DNA from: Mangrovimonas sp. TPBH4
Lineage (GTDB): Bacteria; Bacteroidota; Bacteroidia; Flavobacteriales; Flavobacteriaceae
Assembly (NCBI RefSeq): GCF_001280505.1
Contig: NZ_LBIO01000062.1
Location: forward strand, 1-64,000
Length of the DNA: 64,000 nucleotides
Direction: 5' to 3'
How positions within the stretch are numbered: the first letter of the stretch is position 1; each line of letters opens with the position of its first letter. The position numbers were made by a program, and so were the translations under genes. Positions 1-8,611 of this stretch are shown one piece after another. The notes under the pieces are model-generated. The model was not told the DNA's origin, made no database searches, and saw only the letters and a program-made list of their open reading frames with translations.

Positions 1-2
1 GG

Positions 3-107
3 TATGTTTTAGTGATATCATCTTTATTTCTTACAATTATAATTAGTGCAATCTCATATCATCTGTTTGAAAAGCAATTTTTAAAACTCAAAAGATATTT
101 TTATTGA
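3..107 (+). CDS. C-terminal end of an acyltransferase-like membrane protein (partial)
   Basis: An open frame enters from the left edge in frame 3 and stops with TGA at 105-107, giving the last 34 residues of a protein. It has a hydrophobic segment (LVISSLFLTIIISAIS) followed by YHLFEKQFLKLK and a basic aromatic end. A final membrane helix followed by a S-Y-x-x-x-E-K-x-F-x-K-L-K tail is typical of the acyltransferase 3 (OafA/YrhL-like) family, which acylates cell-surface sugars. The match rests on 34 residues only, so the family call is an inference. It converges on the next gene, which is read from the other strand and ends 26 bp away. Confidence 0.45.
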   Translation, partial: YVLVISSLFLTIIISAISYHLFEKQFLKLKRYFY

Positions 108-132
108 AAACAAATAAGCATAAGGTCTAGAT

Positions 133-3100
133 TTAACGCTTAATAAATTTTTTGTTCAGAATCTGTCCGTTGGATAAACGGATTTTAGCAATATAGGACG
201 CCTGGCTTAAATTAGTTAAATTGTAGGTTTCACTAGTACTGTTTGCTCTCAAACTATATATTTTCCTCCCCAACATATCCAAAATGGCAATTTGCAAGAT
301 TTGTAATTGGTCATCGTTTAGTTCGAATTGAACTTCGTCATTTTGAAGCTCGAAAATTGACAATTGACTAGGGTTTGCAAAGTAATCGTTTGTTGATAAC
401 GTATTAGCGGTGAATACAATTTCAAACCGACTATTAAAAGTACCGACTTCCGAAGTGAACGAATAATTGGCCTCAGAAAGATTATGCGTAATGTTGAGTA
501 AATTATCCTTCAAATAAATAGTATTTGACTCCATAAATGCACCTTCTATTTGAGCTATATTTATTGTGTATTGGGTTGATGTTGGCGCCATAGTTTGAAA
601 TCCTAAAGGAATCACTTCTTCTAAATTTAAACTTGTTGGGGATTTCCCTTGAATTGCAAAATTTTTATCCGTTCCCTCAATTATAGAATAAAAAGAGGTA
701 TACACATTGTAGGTTTGTCTGGGCGCATCATAGGACATGCCATCAAAACTGTCGGTTGCACCTTCAAGGTAACTAATCAAAATTTGACCAAAACTATTGT
801 TGCTTGAGGTCAAATTCAACCAAAGTCTTTCATTGGGAGTGTTATTGGCGGCTTTAAAAAACTGACTGTTGTCATTCGTGTCCTTAACCCTCATATCGTT
901 GTTAAATATGATTTGAGTACTATAAATTGGGCTAGTACCAGTTGGAGTGGCATCATTTTCCATGGTTACAAAAAATCCTTGACAAGAAGGAATGTATCTA
1001 TCGTTATCTGCTCCAACAATAGGAGAGACACCATCTCCGCCAGCTGTTTGTCCAGACAAATTAATGATGGCATAATCTGCCTGCGAAAAATTTTCATTTT
1101 CGTTACCATTTGCGCTGCTAGAAGGCGCTGTGTTTTGCGACCATAAATATATCGCGCCAGCTATTTTTCCTGTAAGATAGTTTTCTTCAAAGAACTTTTC
1201 CACGCTAAAGGCAGAAGGGTATGGATTGCCAATAAGATTCCAATTGTCATCGTTAAGTTCTGTGTCATTTCTATAAATATCTACTTCAATACTGCCATTG
1301 TTAAATGGGCCTTCAAAGGTATATTTGAATTGAAAGGGAGGAGTTCCTAGTGTGCTGTTGAATAGTCCGGCATTATGGGTGGAAGCATAACCTTTGCCAA
1401 TTTCCATTAACTCAGAACCTGGAACCCATGTCCAATCGTCGCCATCGTCGTCAATACCATCTTGCCCTGGCGATGCAGTATTATCATTATTGGATTCCAT
1501 AGTAGCATCCAGATAATTTTCGGCTGTAAATTTGTAGCGTCTATTCACTGAAGATTCGGCCAAACCTGTATGGATTTGTTCATTGGTAACAGGAGAGCTC
1601 CAATAGGTGTATTCATACCAATGATTCATTGGGGCAGTAAATTTCTCCACGGTAATTTTTGAAGGGTCATTCAAAACGTCTCCCTCAATTATTCCATCGT
1701 CATTGAGTTGGACAAAAGCACCTTGAGAAGCTACAATGATATTGCCATTTACCGTTAAATCATTTGACACCTCTACATAGGTGTTGTTGGCAATAGTAAG
1801 CGTATATTCTGAATTTACAATTAGGCTACAGGCTTCGAAACTGGTTTGTCCGTCAAGGTTAGTTCCAGTGTCATAATCTGCATTTATGATTATCGCTTTG
1901 TCTGAAGTAGGAGGAGAGGACCACGAGCTGCCATCCCAAATAGCCATGGTGGAAGGAAGGGATATGGCGCTGGAGTTTTGGTAACAGGTAGTGCCGCTTT
2001 CCATGACTTGACAATAGTATTGGGCATCTTCAATTTCGGTAGTATCTAAAATGACAAGTGTATTAGAGGAAGTTCCAGAATAGATAGCATTATCAGAAAG
2101 TGGCGTCCAATTGGATTGTGATGGGGAAATGTAGAGCCAAAGATAAACCAAGTCGTTCATATCGTCTATTTCGTTGTAGCCCTCGATTGCTTCTATGTTT
2201 AGGGAAGTAGAAGTGCATCCTAAACTCGTGGCGTAAATAGTGTTCACGGTAGGAGGTATGCCAGTAGAAAAATCATAGTTTCCTATATCGGAATAATCTA
2301 CATCGTTACAATCTTCCCAATTGGAAATGTTCCAATCGGAAGTACTAAAAGTAGGGTTGGGCAAGGACAAAGAAGCAATGCGTTCAAAAGTAGCGCCACT
2401 TTCTCCAAGCCACAATCCATAGGCCCAAGTTTGATCTCCTAAAACACCAAAGGAATCTATCAAAGCACTGTCTTCATAAAGCCCAATAAAATCATGGCCA
2501 ATACTGGTATTGTAGTCTTTATGGAAATTAATGCTCACACCAACGGTAGTTATTTCCAATTCGGCCAAAGACCCATCGGCGCCATCGGCAGCACATTGGG
2601 TGTCCGTGGTTCCCATCACCACAACAAAGGTATCGTTCTGAAGGATTGTCCCAGAGTTTAAAGTAATAGTATTGTAGCTGGAGGTGTTCCCATTGTTATA
2701 GACTCGTAAACTATAATTTGTAGTTGAAAAATCAATGTTAGAATTGGTGGCATTGTATAATTCTACATAAGATAAACTTCCGGTTGGGGAATCCGTTACT
2801 TGACTAATGAACAGGTTGTCCAAATTTGCAGAATTACTGGTGTCACATCCAGAGATTGATTGGTCAATTAGGGTGAAAGTATTACTGAAGATACAACCAC
2901 TGGCCAATTCTACACTGACCGGCCCACCTATGGTTACGTTCGACGGGATACTAACGGTTAGTTCTTCAGAAGAGTTTGAAACTATGGGAAGAGACAAGCC
3001 ATTAAGTGAAGCAGTTGCTCCCATAAGGTTATCTGTAGAGCTTATGGTGACTTCCGTGCCAATTGGGCCTTCGGTAGGGGTAATTGTGCCACTTGTTGAA

Positions 3101-4569
3101 GGGCAGGTGGCCGTGCCTTCAATCGTAAACGTATAAGGGTTTTTATTGGGGTCTGAATTTACAATGGAAACAACGCAGCTTCTGGTCCCAGAATCTGTGG
3201 TGGGTTGAAAGGTAATGCTGAAGTCTGCATAGCTGCCAATGGAAATGGCGTAGGGAGTGGAGGCCGTTACATAGAAATCGGCCGTATCTCCAGAAAGGGA
3301 AATGTTGGAAACTTCAAGAACGTCACTGCCAGTTTCGTTTGCAATGCGAAAACTCTTGGTTTGACTCCCGGAATTGATGGTTTGTGATGCGAAAAGGGTA
3401 TTGTTTAATCCAGAAGTTGTGGTGCTACCATTAGCAATGGTGGGATTGGCTCCAATCACGCCTCTCACAATAATATTTGGAGCGGGCGTATATCCTTCTC
3501 CTAATAAATTGATAACGCAATCTCCTTCGTTATTATCATTGTTAATTATTTCCAAAGTACCATTTAAGAGGCCATCACTAAGAGGAGAAAACCTTATTGT
3601 AACAATCGTACTTGAACTGGGATTGACCACAAGAGGCGTTGCAACACTGGGAAGTATTACCGGGGCAACAATTGAAAAATCCCCTGTGAGGTTAAAATTG
3701 GTGATTTCCAAATCGGCGTTGCCAATATTTTCAATGGTGAAATTGACATCCGTATAACTATTGTTACTTTCTGTAATACCAAAGTCTATGGTGTAGCCAC
3801 AATTTTGAGGGTTTGCATCGGCGTCCAAAAGTTTTAATTCTGGACTTGGACTTCCGCTAAAGGCTGTTATTGAAATGTTGTCTATGGCAAATTCATCTCT
3901 AGATCCTGTTCCCGAAATGTCATCACCACTCCAACGCAAATAATAAAAGGCACCATCAGCAACAGCCAAATCTGTAAGAGTGATGCTCTTTGATGAGGTA
4001 TTTAAAGTAGCCGTTGCGGTTTCAGGGGAATTGTAATCCAGTGTTGTTTCGTTGATATATGTTGTGTTATCATCGGAATGTGAAAAATTGAAGCTATTGC
4101 TCCGTTCTTGGTCATTAAAACAGAGAATATCATAAGCCAATTCCAAAGAATTAATAAGGTTCCCTGTGTTGTTTTGAATGCGCAGTGTTAGGTCTCCCGG
4201 AGTCCAATCGCTACCACCAGGTTGGATTCCTAGTGCGATATCGCCATTATTACTAAAGGCGTACCAACCACCCGTTGATTCGCCATAAGTAGAAGTCCCT
4301 CCAGCATAATCTCCTGAATCTCCAGTATCTCCAAAGCTTAGATTTCCATCACTGTTTCCTGTATGGGACCAGGCATCGGAATCTAATTGCCCACTGTTGG
4401 GGTTTGGAGACCAGCCACTACCAGTAAAGGCATTGTTGTTTACATTGGTTACGGTGTTGTCAAAATTAATAGTGTAAGGGACACCGGTTGAGTTGATTTC
4501 TAATTGTCCAAAACTATATGTTGCCACAAAGGCGATAGCAACAAAACTGAGGGTTGGTTGTTTTGTCAT
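133..4569 (-). CDS. Very large T9SS-secreted multidomain protein with lamin-tail and choice-of-anchor D-like modules
   Basis: This 1478-residue protein begins with a signal peptide (about 1-22, ending SFGQ). A jelly-roll-like region (about 30-240) is followed by two repeats of the ASPM/Hydin-like choice-of-anchor D type (about 245-490), an IPT/TIG-like segment with TPTEGPIGTEVTI (about 495-565) and a lamin-tail domain (about 575-760). Ig-like and linker regions follow. The last 80 or so residues form a T9SS type A sorting domain with ILDMLGRKIY and the ending GQILNKKFIKR. Such proteins are exported to the periplasm and then passed to the cell surface or medium by T9SS. No catalytic domain is recognised, so adhesion or matrix binding is a guess. 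It is a single gene with a near-consensus promoter about 40 bp upstream. Confidence 0.85.
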   Translation of the reverse strand: MTKQPTLSFVAIAFVATYSFGQLEINSTGVPYTINFDNTVTNVNNNAFTGSGWSPNPNSGQLDSDAWSHTGNSDGNLSFGDTGDSGDYAGGTSTYGESTGGWYAFSNNGDIALGIQPGGSDWTPGDLTLRIQNNTGNLINSLELAYDILCFNDQERSNSFNFSHSDDNTTYINETTLDYNSPETATATLNTSSKSITLTDLAVADGAFYYLRWSGDDISGTGSRDEFAIDNISITAFSGSPSPELKLLDADANPQNCGYTIDFGITESNNSYTDVNFTIENIGNADLEITNFNLTGDFSIVAPVILPSVATPLVVNPSSSTIVTIRFSPLSDGLLNGTLEIINNDNNEGDCVINLLGEGYTPAPNIIVRGVIGANPTIANGSTTTSGLNNTLFASQTINSGSQTKSFRIANETGSDVLEVSNISLSGDTADFYVTASTPYAISIGSYADFSITFQPTTDSGTRSCVVSIVNSDPNKNPYTFTIEGTATCPSTSGTITPTEGPIGTEVTISSTDNLMGATASLNGLSLPIVSNSSEELTVSIPSNVTIGGPVSVELASGCIFSNTFTLIDQSISGCDTSNSANLDNLFISQVTDSPTGSLSYVELYNATNSNIDFSTTNYSLRVYNNGNTSSYNTITLNSGTILQNDTFVVVMGTTDTQCAADGADGSLAELEITTVGVSINFHKDYNTSIGHDFIGLYEDSALIDSFGVLGDQTWAYGLWLGESGATFERIASLSLPNPTFSTSDWNISNWEDCNDVDYSDIGNYDFSTGIPPTVNTIYATSLGCTSTSLNIEAIEGYNEIDDMNDLVYLWLYISPSQSNWTPLSDNAIYSGTSSNTLVILDTTEIEDAQYYCQVMESGTTCYQNSSAISLPSTMAIWDGSSWSSPPTSDKAIIINADYDTGTNLDGQTSFEACSLIVNSEYTLTIANNTYVEVSNDLTVNGNIIVASQGAFVQLNDDGIIEGDVLNDPSKITVEKFTAPMNHWYEYTYWSSPVTNEQIHTGLAESSVNRRYKFTAENYLDATMESNNDNTASPGQDGIDDDGDDWTWVPGSELMEIGKGYASTHNAGLFNSTLGTPPFQFKYTFEGPFNNGSIEVDIYRNDTELNDDNWNLIGNPYPSAFSVEKFFEENYLTGKIAGAIYLWSQNTAPSSSANGNENENFSQADYAIINLSGQTAGGDGVSPIVGADNDRYIPSCQGFFVTMENDATPTGTSPIYSTQIIFNNDMRVKDTNDNSQFFKAANNTPNERLWLNLTSSNNSFGQILISYLEGATDSFDGMSYDAPRQTYNVYTSFYSIIEGTDKNFAIQGKSPTSLNLEEVIPLGFQTMAPTSTQYTINIAQIEGAFMESNTIYLKDNLLNITHNLSEANYSFTSEVGTFNSRFEIVFTANTLSTNDYFANPSQLSIFELQNDEVQFELNDDQLQILQIAILDMLGRKIYSLRANSTSETYNLTNLSQASYIAKIRLSNGQILNKKFIKR

Positions 4570-4606
4570 TACGGATTAATTAATTGGTTGGTAAAAAATG
4601 AAGACT

Positions 4607-4638
4607 TAAATATAAGTAAAATATCTAATATTCAGCAA
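4607..4638 (-). promoter_or_regulatory. Candidate promoter of the large T9SS protein gene
   Basis: On the minus strand a TTG (4636-4638) is separated by 21 bp from TATATTTA (4607-4614). This matches 7 of 8 positions of the Bacteroidota -7 consensus TAnnTTTG and fits its usual TTG spacing of about 17-23 bp. The start codon follows about 37 bp downstream. Confidence 0.4.
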
Positions 4639-4672
4639 GTTGTGAGTTTTTATGAAATTATTTAATTGTTGT

Positions 4673-4680
4673 TATTTTTG
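4673..4680 (+). promoter_or_regulatory. Candidate -7 promoter element of recX
   Basis: TATTTTTG is a perfect TAnnTTTG match ending 4 bp before the recX ATG. If used, the transcript would begin at or just beside the start codon, giving a leaderless or nearly leaderless mRNA. No TTG at the usual spacing is seen. Confidence 0.35.
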
Positions 4681-4684
4681 AAAC

Positions 4685-5158
4685 ATGCAAACACACAAAA
4701 CCTATACGGTAGAGGAAGCCATCAAAAAGCTGGAGCATTATTGCGCCTATCAGGAGCGTTGCCATAAGGAAGTCGTTCAAAAATTACGAACAATGCACAT
4801 GATCCCTGAGGCCATTGACCATATCGTGGTGCATTTGCTTGAACATAGGTTTTTAAATGAAGAACGCTTTGCCAAAAGTTTTGTGAGGGGAAAGTTCCGA
4901 ATCAAGAAATGGGGACGAAATAGGTTGAAGAATGAACTAAAGTTTAAGGAAATTTCCGCTTATAATATCAATTCGGCTCTAAAGGAAATTGATGAGCAGG
5001 ACTATATGGAAGTGTTTCATAGCCTGGCAGAAAAGCAATGTGGAACCATTAAGGAAACCAATACTTTTAAGAAAAAGAAAAAACTAGCAGATTACCTGCT
5101 GTACCGTGGGTGGGAATCCCATCTGGTCTATGAAAAGGTGAATGAATTGATCCGATAA
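4685..5158 (+). CDS. recX: Regulatory protein RecX
   Basis: The 157-residue product fits the RecX family, small all-helical proteins that bind RecA filaments and modulate recombination and SOS activity in the cytoplasm. The N-terminal region carries the family signature (EEAIKKLEHYCAYQERCHKEV), followed by the second repeat with HRFLNEERFAKSFVRGKFRIKKWG. Length is normal for the family. The ATG at 4685 places the signature at residues 10-30 as expected, and no later Met is suitable. The gene stands alone between the convergent DUF6646 gene and the divergent T9SS gene, and a strong hairpin terminator follows the stop directly. Confidence 0.93.
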   Translation: MQTHKTYTVEEAIKKLEHYCAYQERCHKEVVQKLRTMHMIPEAIDHIVVHLLEHRFLNEERFAKSFVRGKFRIKKWGRNRLKNELKFKEISAYNINSALKEIDEQDYMEVFHSLAEKQCGTIKETNTFKKKKKLADYLLYRGWESHLVYEKVNELIR

Positions 5159-5161
5159 AAA

Positions 5162-5190
5162 AAGGCTGTTTATTAAACAGCCTTTTTTAT
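5162..5190. terminator. Bidirectional terminator between recX and the DUF6646 gene
   Basis: AAGGCTGTT and AACAGCCTT (5162-5184) pair over a TATTA-type loop, with a run of A before and a run of T after. It serves recX on the plus strand and the convergent gene on the minus strand. Confidence 0.85.
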
Positions 5191-5210
5191 ATATGATTTG
5201 TTACTTCAAT

Positions 5211-5702
5211 TTACAGATTGAAGGAAGCTCCAAAGCTAATGGTAAACTGATTGTGCAATTTCTCTGCAGGGGTTAAATGGCCAGTGTCGTAAAAAGCGAT
5301 TGGGTAGGTAGCTTCGGTAAACACGCCAAAACCTGAGGTAAAGAAATAACGCGCTCCTAAGTGCCCTCCAAAATTCTTGATGCTAAAATCCAATCCAGGG
5401 TATAAATCGAAATCTTCGTGAATGTTGATAACATTTCCCAAATGTGCATTAAAGCGTGCTTTAACATCAAAACGGTCAATAAAATCGGCATCAAGGAATT
5501 CAGGAACATCCAAAGCGTAGGTAGAAGCGAACCCTAAAGAGATGTTTTCCCCAAGACCGAAGTCGTAGGTCGCGTTGATTCCCGTAGCGCGGTCTTGAAA
5601 ATTGGCCCCAATTTGGAATTTTTTGTCGCCTTTTCCTTGAAAGGCTTGCGAGTAGGTTAAGGTGGCACATAACAAAAATGCCACAAATAGAATATTCTTC
5701 AT
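5211..5702 (-). CDS. DUF6646-type outer-membrane-like protein
   Basis: With the start at 5702 the product has 163 residues: a signal peptide (MKNILFVAFLLCATLTYSQA) and alternating hydrophobic strands ending in F-x-I-S-F-G-A-S-F-N-L, the aromatic end of an outer-membrane beta-barrel. The wording GDKKFQIGANFQDRATGI and GARYFFTSGFGVFTEATYPIA matches my memory of flavobacterial DUF6646 proteins. Its function is unknown. A longer frame starts at 5738, but a perfect TATATTTG promoter element lies at 5725-5732, inside that extension, and the signal peptide begins at 5702, so the shorter start is chosen. It stands downstream of the cupin gene with its own promoter. Confidence 0.8.
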   Translation of the reverse strand: MKNILFVAFLLCATLTYSQAFQGKGDKKFQIGANFQDRATGINATYDFGLGENISLGFASTYALDVPEFLDADFIDRFDVKARFNAHLGNVINIHEDFDLYPGLDFSIKNFGGHLGARYFFTSGFGVFTEATYPIAFYDTGHLTPAEKLHNQFTISFGASFNL

Positions 5703-5724
5703 GTTATTTGGTTTTTTGAGTGGA

Positions 5725-5732
5725 CAAATATA
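5725..5732 (-). promoter_or_regulatory. Candidate -7 promoter element of the DUF6646 gene
   Basis: TATATTTG on the minus strand is a perfect TAnnTTTG match 22 bp upstream of the ATG at 5702. It decides against the longer reading frame that starts at 5738. Confidence 0.5.
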
Positions 5733-5747
5733 GCACAACCAAAGAAG

Positions 5748-6614
5748 TTATGCGTTAAGATTTATTCTATTATGGGTCCGTGTAATGGCTTGTTCATTTT
5801 TCCAGTCGATCCATTTTTGTCCTTGTAAACGCCTCATGAAATTGTCCAAATATCGCAATACGAAGACATTATAAATGGCGATTCCCAAATTTTTAGGATG
5901 TCTTGGAATGGCCCTTAAACTCATAGAAAAACCAGGAGTTAGATATTTCATATAGTGCCAGAAACCTTCGGGCATGTAGAGTACTTCACCATGTTTCAAT
6001 TGAGTTGTGTAGCCTTCTACATTTTTCAGGGCTGGCCATTGGTTGAAATCTGGATTTGAAAAATCGATATCTTCCCTGGTAATTAAGGAATAGGGGATTT
6101 TATAGAGATGTTTGTTTTGGTTTTGATTGAAAAGAATGATTTGTTTGGTCCCTTCAAAATGAAAATGAAAGATGTTTGCCAAATCAATATCGTAGTGCAT
6201 AAACGTGTGCGAATTTTCTCCTCCAAAGAATAACATTGGCAGCTTCTTCATGAGCTTGATACCAAAATCTGGAAAGGAGAAATCACTTTGTAGTTCTGGG
6301 ACTTCCTTAAGGATATTCCAAAGAAAGATGCGGTATTTGGTGGGTTCGCTTCTTAAAAGGTCGATGTATTCGGCCATTTTCATGGTGGCGTGTGGTTGAT
6401 TGAAACCATCTTCGTGATGTACTGGTCGATCATCGTAAAGCGGAACCGTTCTGTCTCCCGAAACAGATTTCATATACTCCAATGACCATTTGGAATAAGC
6501 CGGCCAATCTTCAGTTAAAGATTCAATAACCACAGGTTTCTGAGGCTTGAAGTAGTTTGCAATAAAGTCCTCTTTGGTAATAGTTTTTACGCGAGGAATG
6601 TTATGAAGCTTCAA
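5748..6614 (-). CDS. Cupin-like (JmjC-type) Fe(II)/2-oxoglutarate oxygenase-fold protein
   Basis: The 288-residue product belongs to the cupin-8/JmjC-like group related to FIH and bacterial protein hydroxylases. The iron site is visible: H140-x-D142 in FMHYDID and a distal His220 in EGFWHYM. The N-terminal KPVVIESLTEDWPA is also typical. Such enzymes usually hydroxylate a protein or small molecule using 2-oxoglutarate and oxygen; the substrate here is unknown. The only start that includes the conserved N-terminus is a TTG at 6612-6614, since an in-frame TAG lies just upstream (6639-6641) and the next Met is residue 48. That TTG lies inside one arm of a long inverted repeat. It follows the TonB receptor gene on the same strand by 93 bp. 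Confidence 0.82.
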   Translation of the reverse strand: MKLHNIPRVKTITKEDFIANYFKPQKPVVIESLTEDWPAYSKWSLEYMKSVSGDRTVPLYDDRPVHHEDGFNQPHATMKMAEYIDLLRSEPTKYRIFLWNILKEVPELQSDFSFPDFGIKLMKKLPMLFFGGENSHTFMHYDIDLANIFHFHFEGTKQIILFNQNQNKHLYKIPYSLITREDIDFSNPDFNQWPALKNVEGYTTQLKHGEVLYMPEGFWHYMKYLTPGFSMSLRAIPRHPKNLGIAIYNVFVLRYLDNFMRRLQGQKWIDWKNEQAITRTHNRINLNA

Positions 6615-6686
6615 TAGAAAAGTATGAATAGTTAACGTCTAAAGTTAAGAAAAGGTTAGGACATGATATTCATACTTTTGCTATTG
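6612..6686. repeat. Long inverted repeat overlapping the cupin start codon
   Basis: Arm 6612-6630 (CAATAGAAAAGTATGAATA) is the reverse complement of 6667-6686 except for one extra base in the second arm. This gives 19 base pairs with a single bulge around a 36-nt loop. On the minus-strand transcript the 3' arm ends in the TTG start codon of the cupin gene. There is no T-run after it, so it is not a normal intrinsic terminator. Confidence 0.75.
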
Positions 6687-6707
6687 TTGAAAACTTGCTT
6701 TTGAGAC

Positions 6708-8528
6708 CTATTTAAAATGATAAGTTACCCCGAACAGTACATTGCCTTTAGGCATTGGTACTAAGTTAGTTTCGTAATATTCTTCGTTGAAAATATTGTT
6801 AGCGTAGAGAGATACATCCAATTGTTGAATACTCACGGTAAGGCTTGCGTCCCATACAGTATAAGCCTGTCCTGAGGTGCGTTCGGCGTATTTGTAGGTC
6901 AAACTTGGTTGTACAATTTTAAAGAAATGACCACGGTAGGTTGCTGTTGCCTGATGCTTTAAAGAGTTGATAGAATATCTTGAATAGTCGATATCCAAAT
7001 CTTTAATTTCATCTTCTATAAAGGTATAGCCAAGATCGATGTGTTGTGTGAGTCCAGACAGTTCAAAATGATAATTAAGGTTGGCTTCAAAACCTTTAGT
7101 GTTCAAATCTCTTATGTTTTCTGCTTGCCAAAGATCGTCCTCATTTACTTTTACATAATCAATAAGTTTTTGGGAATCTCTGTTGAAGAATGCCACAGTA
7201 GCATTGATAGATTTTCCTAGGAATTTAATCCCTATTTCCTCGGCAATGGCCTCTTCAGGATCCAATTGGTCATTTCCTAAAGTTGTTGGGTCGCTGTAGT
7301 ATAAATCGGTGTAGGTGGGGATGCGGTATGTATAACCAATATTTCCGTAAAGTTTTAATTGATCGGAAACGGAATATCCTACATCTACTCCAGGGAATGC
7401 ATGGAATTTAAAATCTGAAAAATAGGTTACTGCCACTCCAGGAGTCACGTCGAATTTGTTGTTGAAAAATTTGAAACGGTGCTCCAAGAAGAAGTTGGTC
7501 ATAAAACGATCACGCTTTCCAAGATTGTTACTTGAGAGGTAGATTTGTGCCAAATCCACTCCAAAACCGGTAGTTCCAATTTTGGTGTTGTAAGAACCGT
7601 GAAGTTCCGCCGCAATTTTATTTGTTTGGTGAAGGTTTCTATAGCCTTCGGGGTTGGTTCTTGTATATAAATACATGTCTTGGTTGCGTCTCCAATACAC
7701 TCTAGGTTTAAGGGTTAGGCTATTATTTCTGTAAGTAGAGGATAGGCCAACCAAGCTAGCTTGTGTCTCTTCATATTGATTTACTGCTGAAGGGGAGGCG
7801 TAAAATCCGTTGGCGCCAAAATCACGTTCTTGGAAAGTGGCAATCAAATCGATGGGCATGTGGTTTTTGTTGAAACTGCTTTTCAAAAAGTAATTCTGAT
7901 TGTCATAATCGGTGTTATAACGATAGCCCTCAGAGGTGTTTCTGGAATAGTGAATGATGTGCGAGGTATTGCTAAGCTCACTACCTACTGTTACCGACGC
8001 ATTTTTCTGCCCGAAAGAACCAGCTTGTACTCCTAAATCTACTCGGTTGTCCATAGATTTTTTAGTCACAATATTGACTGCTCCCGTGAAGGCATTTTGG
8101 CCAAAGACTCTAGCGGCGGGCCCTTTGATGATTTCAATACGTTCAATTACTTCCAAGGGCAATGCCAAGTTCATACTGTGGTGACCGGTTTGTGCATCTT
8201 CCAACTTAATTCCGTCAATTAACAATAAGGTCTGGTCAAAACTTCCACCGCGTATATAAAGATCGGCTTGAGAGCCAAAAGTTCCACGACGACGAACATC
8301 CACTCCGGCTACTTGTTGTAATAAATCGGGAAGATTGGTAGCGGGGCTTTCCTTGATATCTTTTGAGGTGATTACAGTAATGGTTCTTGAGTTTTCTTTA
8401 AAGGGAAGGTCAATACGTGTGGAGGTAATGATGACTTCGTCTAGGGAATCCATTTTTACAGGTTCCACTTGGGCAGTACCTATTAAAGTTGACAATATAA
8501 ATGCCGATGAGAGTAATTTGCTTTTCAT
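6708..8528 (-). CDS. TonB-dependent receptor (small, BtuB/siderophore-receptor type)
   Basis: This 606-residue outer-membrane receptor has a signal peptide (about 1-19), a TonB-box-like stretch (DSLDEVIITSTR), a plug domain (about 40-155, with LPDLLQQVAGVDVRRRG and the IERIEIIKGPAARVFG signature) and a 22-strand barrel ending YHFK. It lacks the N-terminal carboxypeptidase-like domain of SusC-type receptors, so import of a small ligand such as a siderophore, cobalamin or another vitamin is more likely than a polymer. Length is near BtuB (about 600). It is divergent from a MocR-type regulator across 70 bp that hold repeated TAGTCCGG-like boxes, so control by that regulator is likely. The ligand cannot be read from the sequence. 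Confidence 0.9.
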   Translation of the reverse strand: MKSKLLSSAFILSTLIGTAQVEPVKMDSLDEVIITSTRIDLPFKENSRTITVITSKDIKESPATNLPDLLQQVAGVDVRRRGTFGSQADLYIRGGSFDQTLLLIDGIKLEDAQTGHHSMNLALPLEVIERIEIIKGPAARVFGQNAFTGAVNIVTKKSMDNRVDLGVQAGSFGQKNASVTVGSELSNTSHIIHYSRNTSEGYRYNTDYDNQNYFLKSSFNKNHMPIDLIATFQERDFGANGFYASPSAVNQYEETQASLVGLSSTYRNNSLTLKPRVYWRRNQDMYLYTRTNPEGYRNLHQTNKIAAELHGSYNTKIGTTGFGVDLAQIYLSSNNLGKRDRFMTNFFLEHRFKFFNNKFDVTPGVAVTYFSDFKFHAFPGVDVGYSVSDQLKLYGNIGYTYRIPTYTDLYYSDPTTLGNDQLDPEEAIAEEIGIKFLGKSINATVAFFNRDSQKLIDYVKVNEDDLWQAENIRDLNTKGFEANLNYHFELSGLTQHIDLGYTFIEDEIKDLDIDYSRYSINSLKHQATATYRGHFFKIVQPSLTYKYAERTSGQAYTVWDASLTVSIQQLDVSLYANNIFNEEYYETNLVPMPKGNVLFGVTYHFK

Positions 8529-8550
8529 GAATTGATGTAATTTAACCCTG

Positions 8551-8611
8551 CAAAAGTCGTAACTTTCCGGACGAGTAAACTAGTCCAGTTTTAAAACTAT
8601 GAATAGTCCGG
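8551..8611. promoter_or_regulatory. Divergent TonB-receptor/MocR control region with repeated TAGTCCGG-like boxes
   Basis: Three related boxes occur: CCGGACGA (8567-8574, reverse orientation), TAGTCCAG (8581-8588) and TAGTCCGG (8604-8611, inside the first codons of the regulator gene). A perfect 12-bp palindrome AGTTTTAAAACT (8587-8598) sits directly before the regulator ATG. On the minus strand GACTTTTG (8551-8558) is a 7/8 match to the -7 consensus for the receptor gene, with boxes just upstream. GntR/MocR proteins commonly bind repeats next to their own divergent promoters. Confidence 0.45.

Noticed and set aside
2807-3757. Several plus-strand open frames of 60-127 codons inside the large T9SS gene
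   Set aside because: They lie antisense to a strongly supported gene, lack signal or domain features and have the composition of shadow frames.
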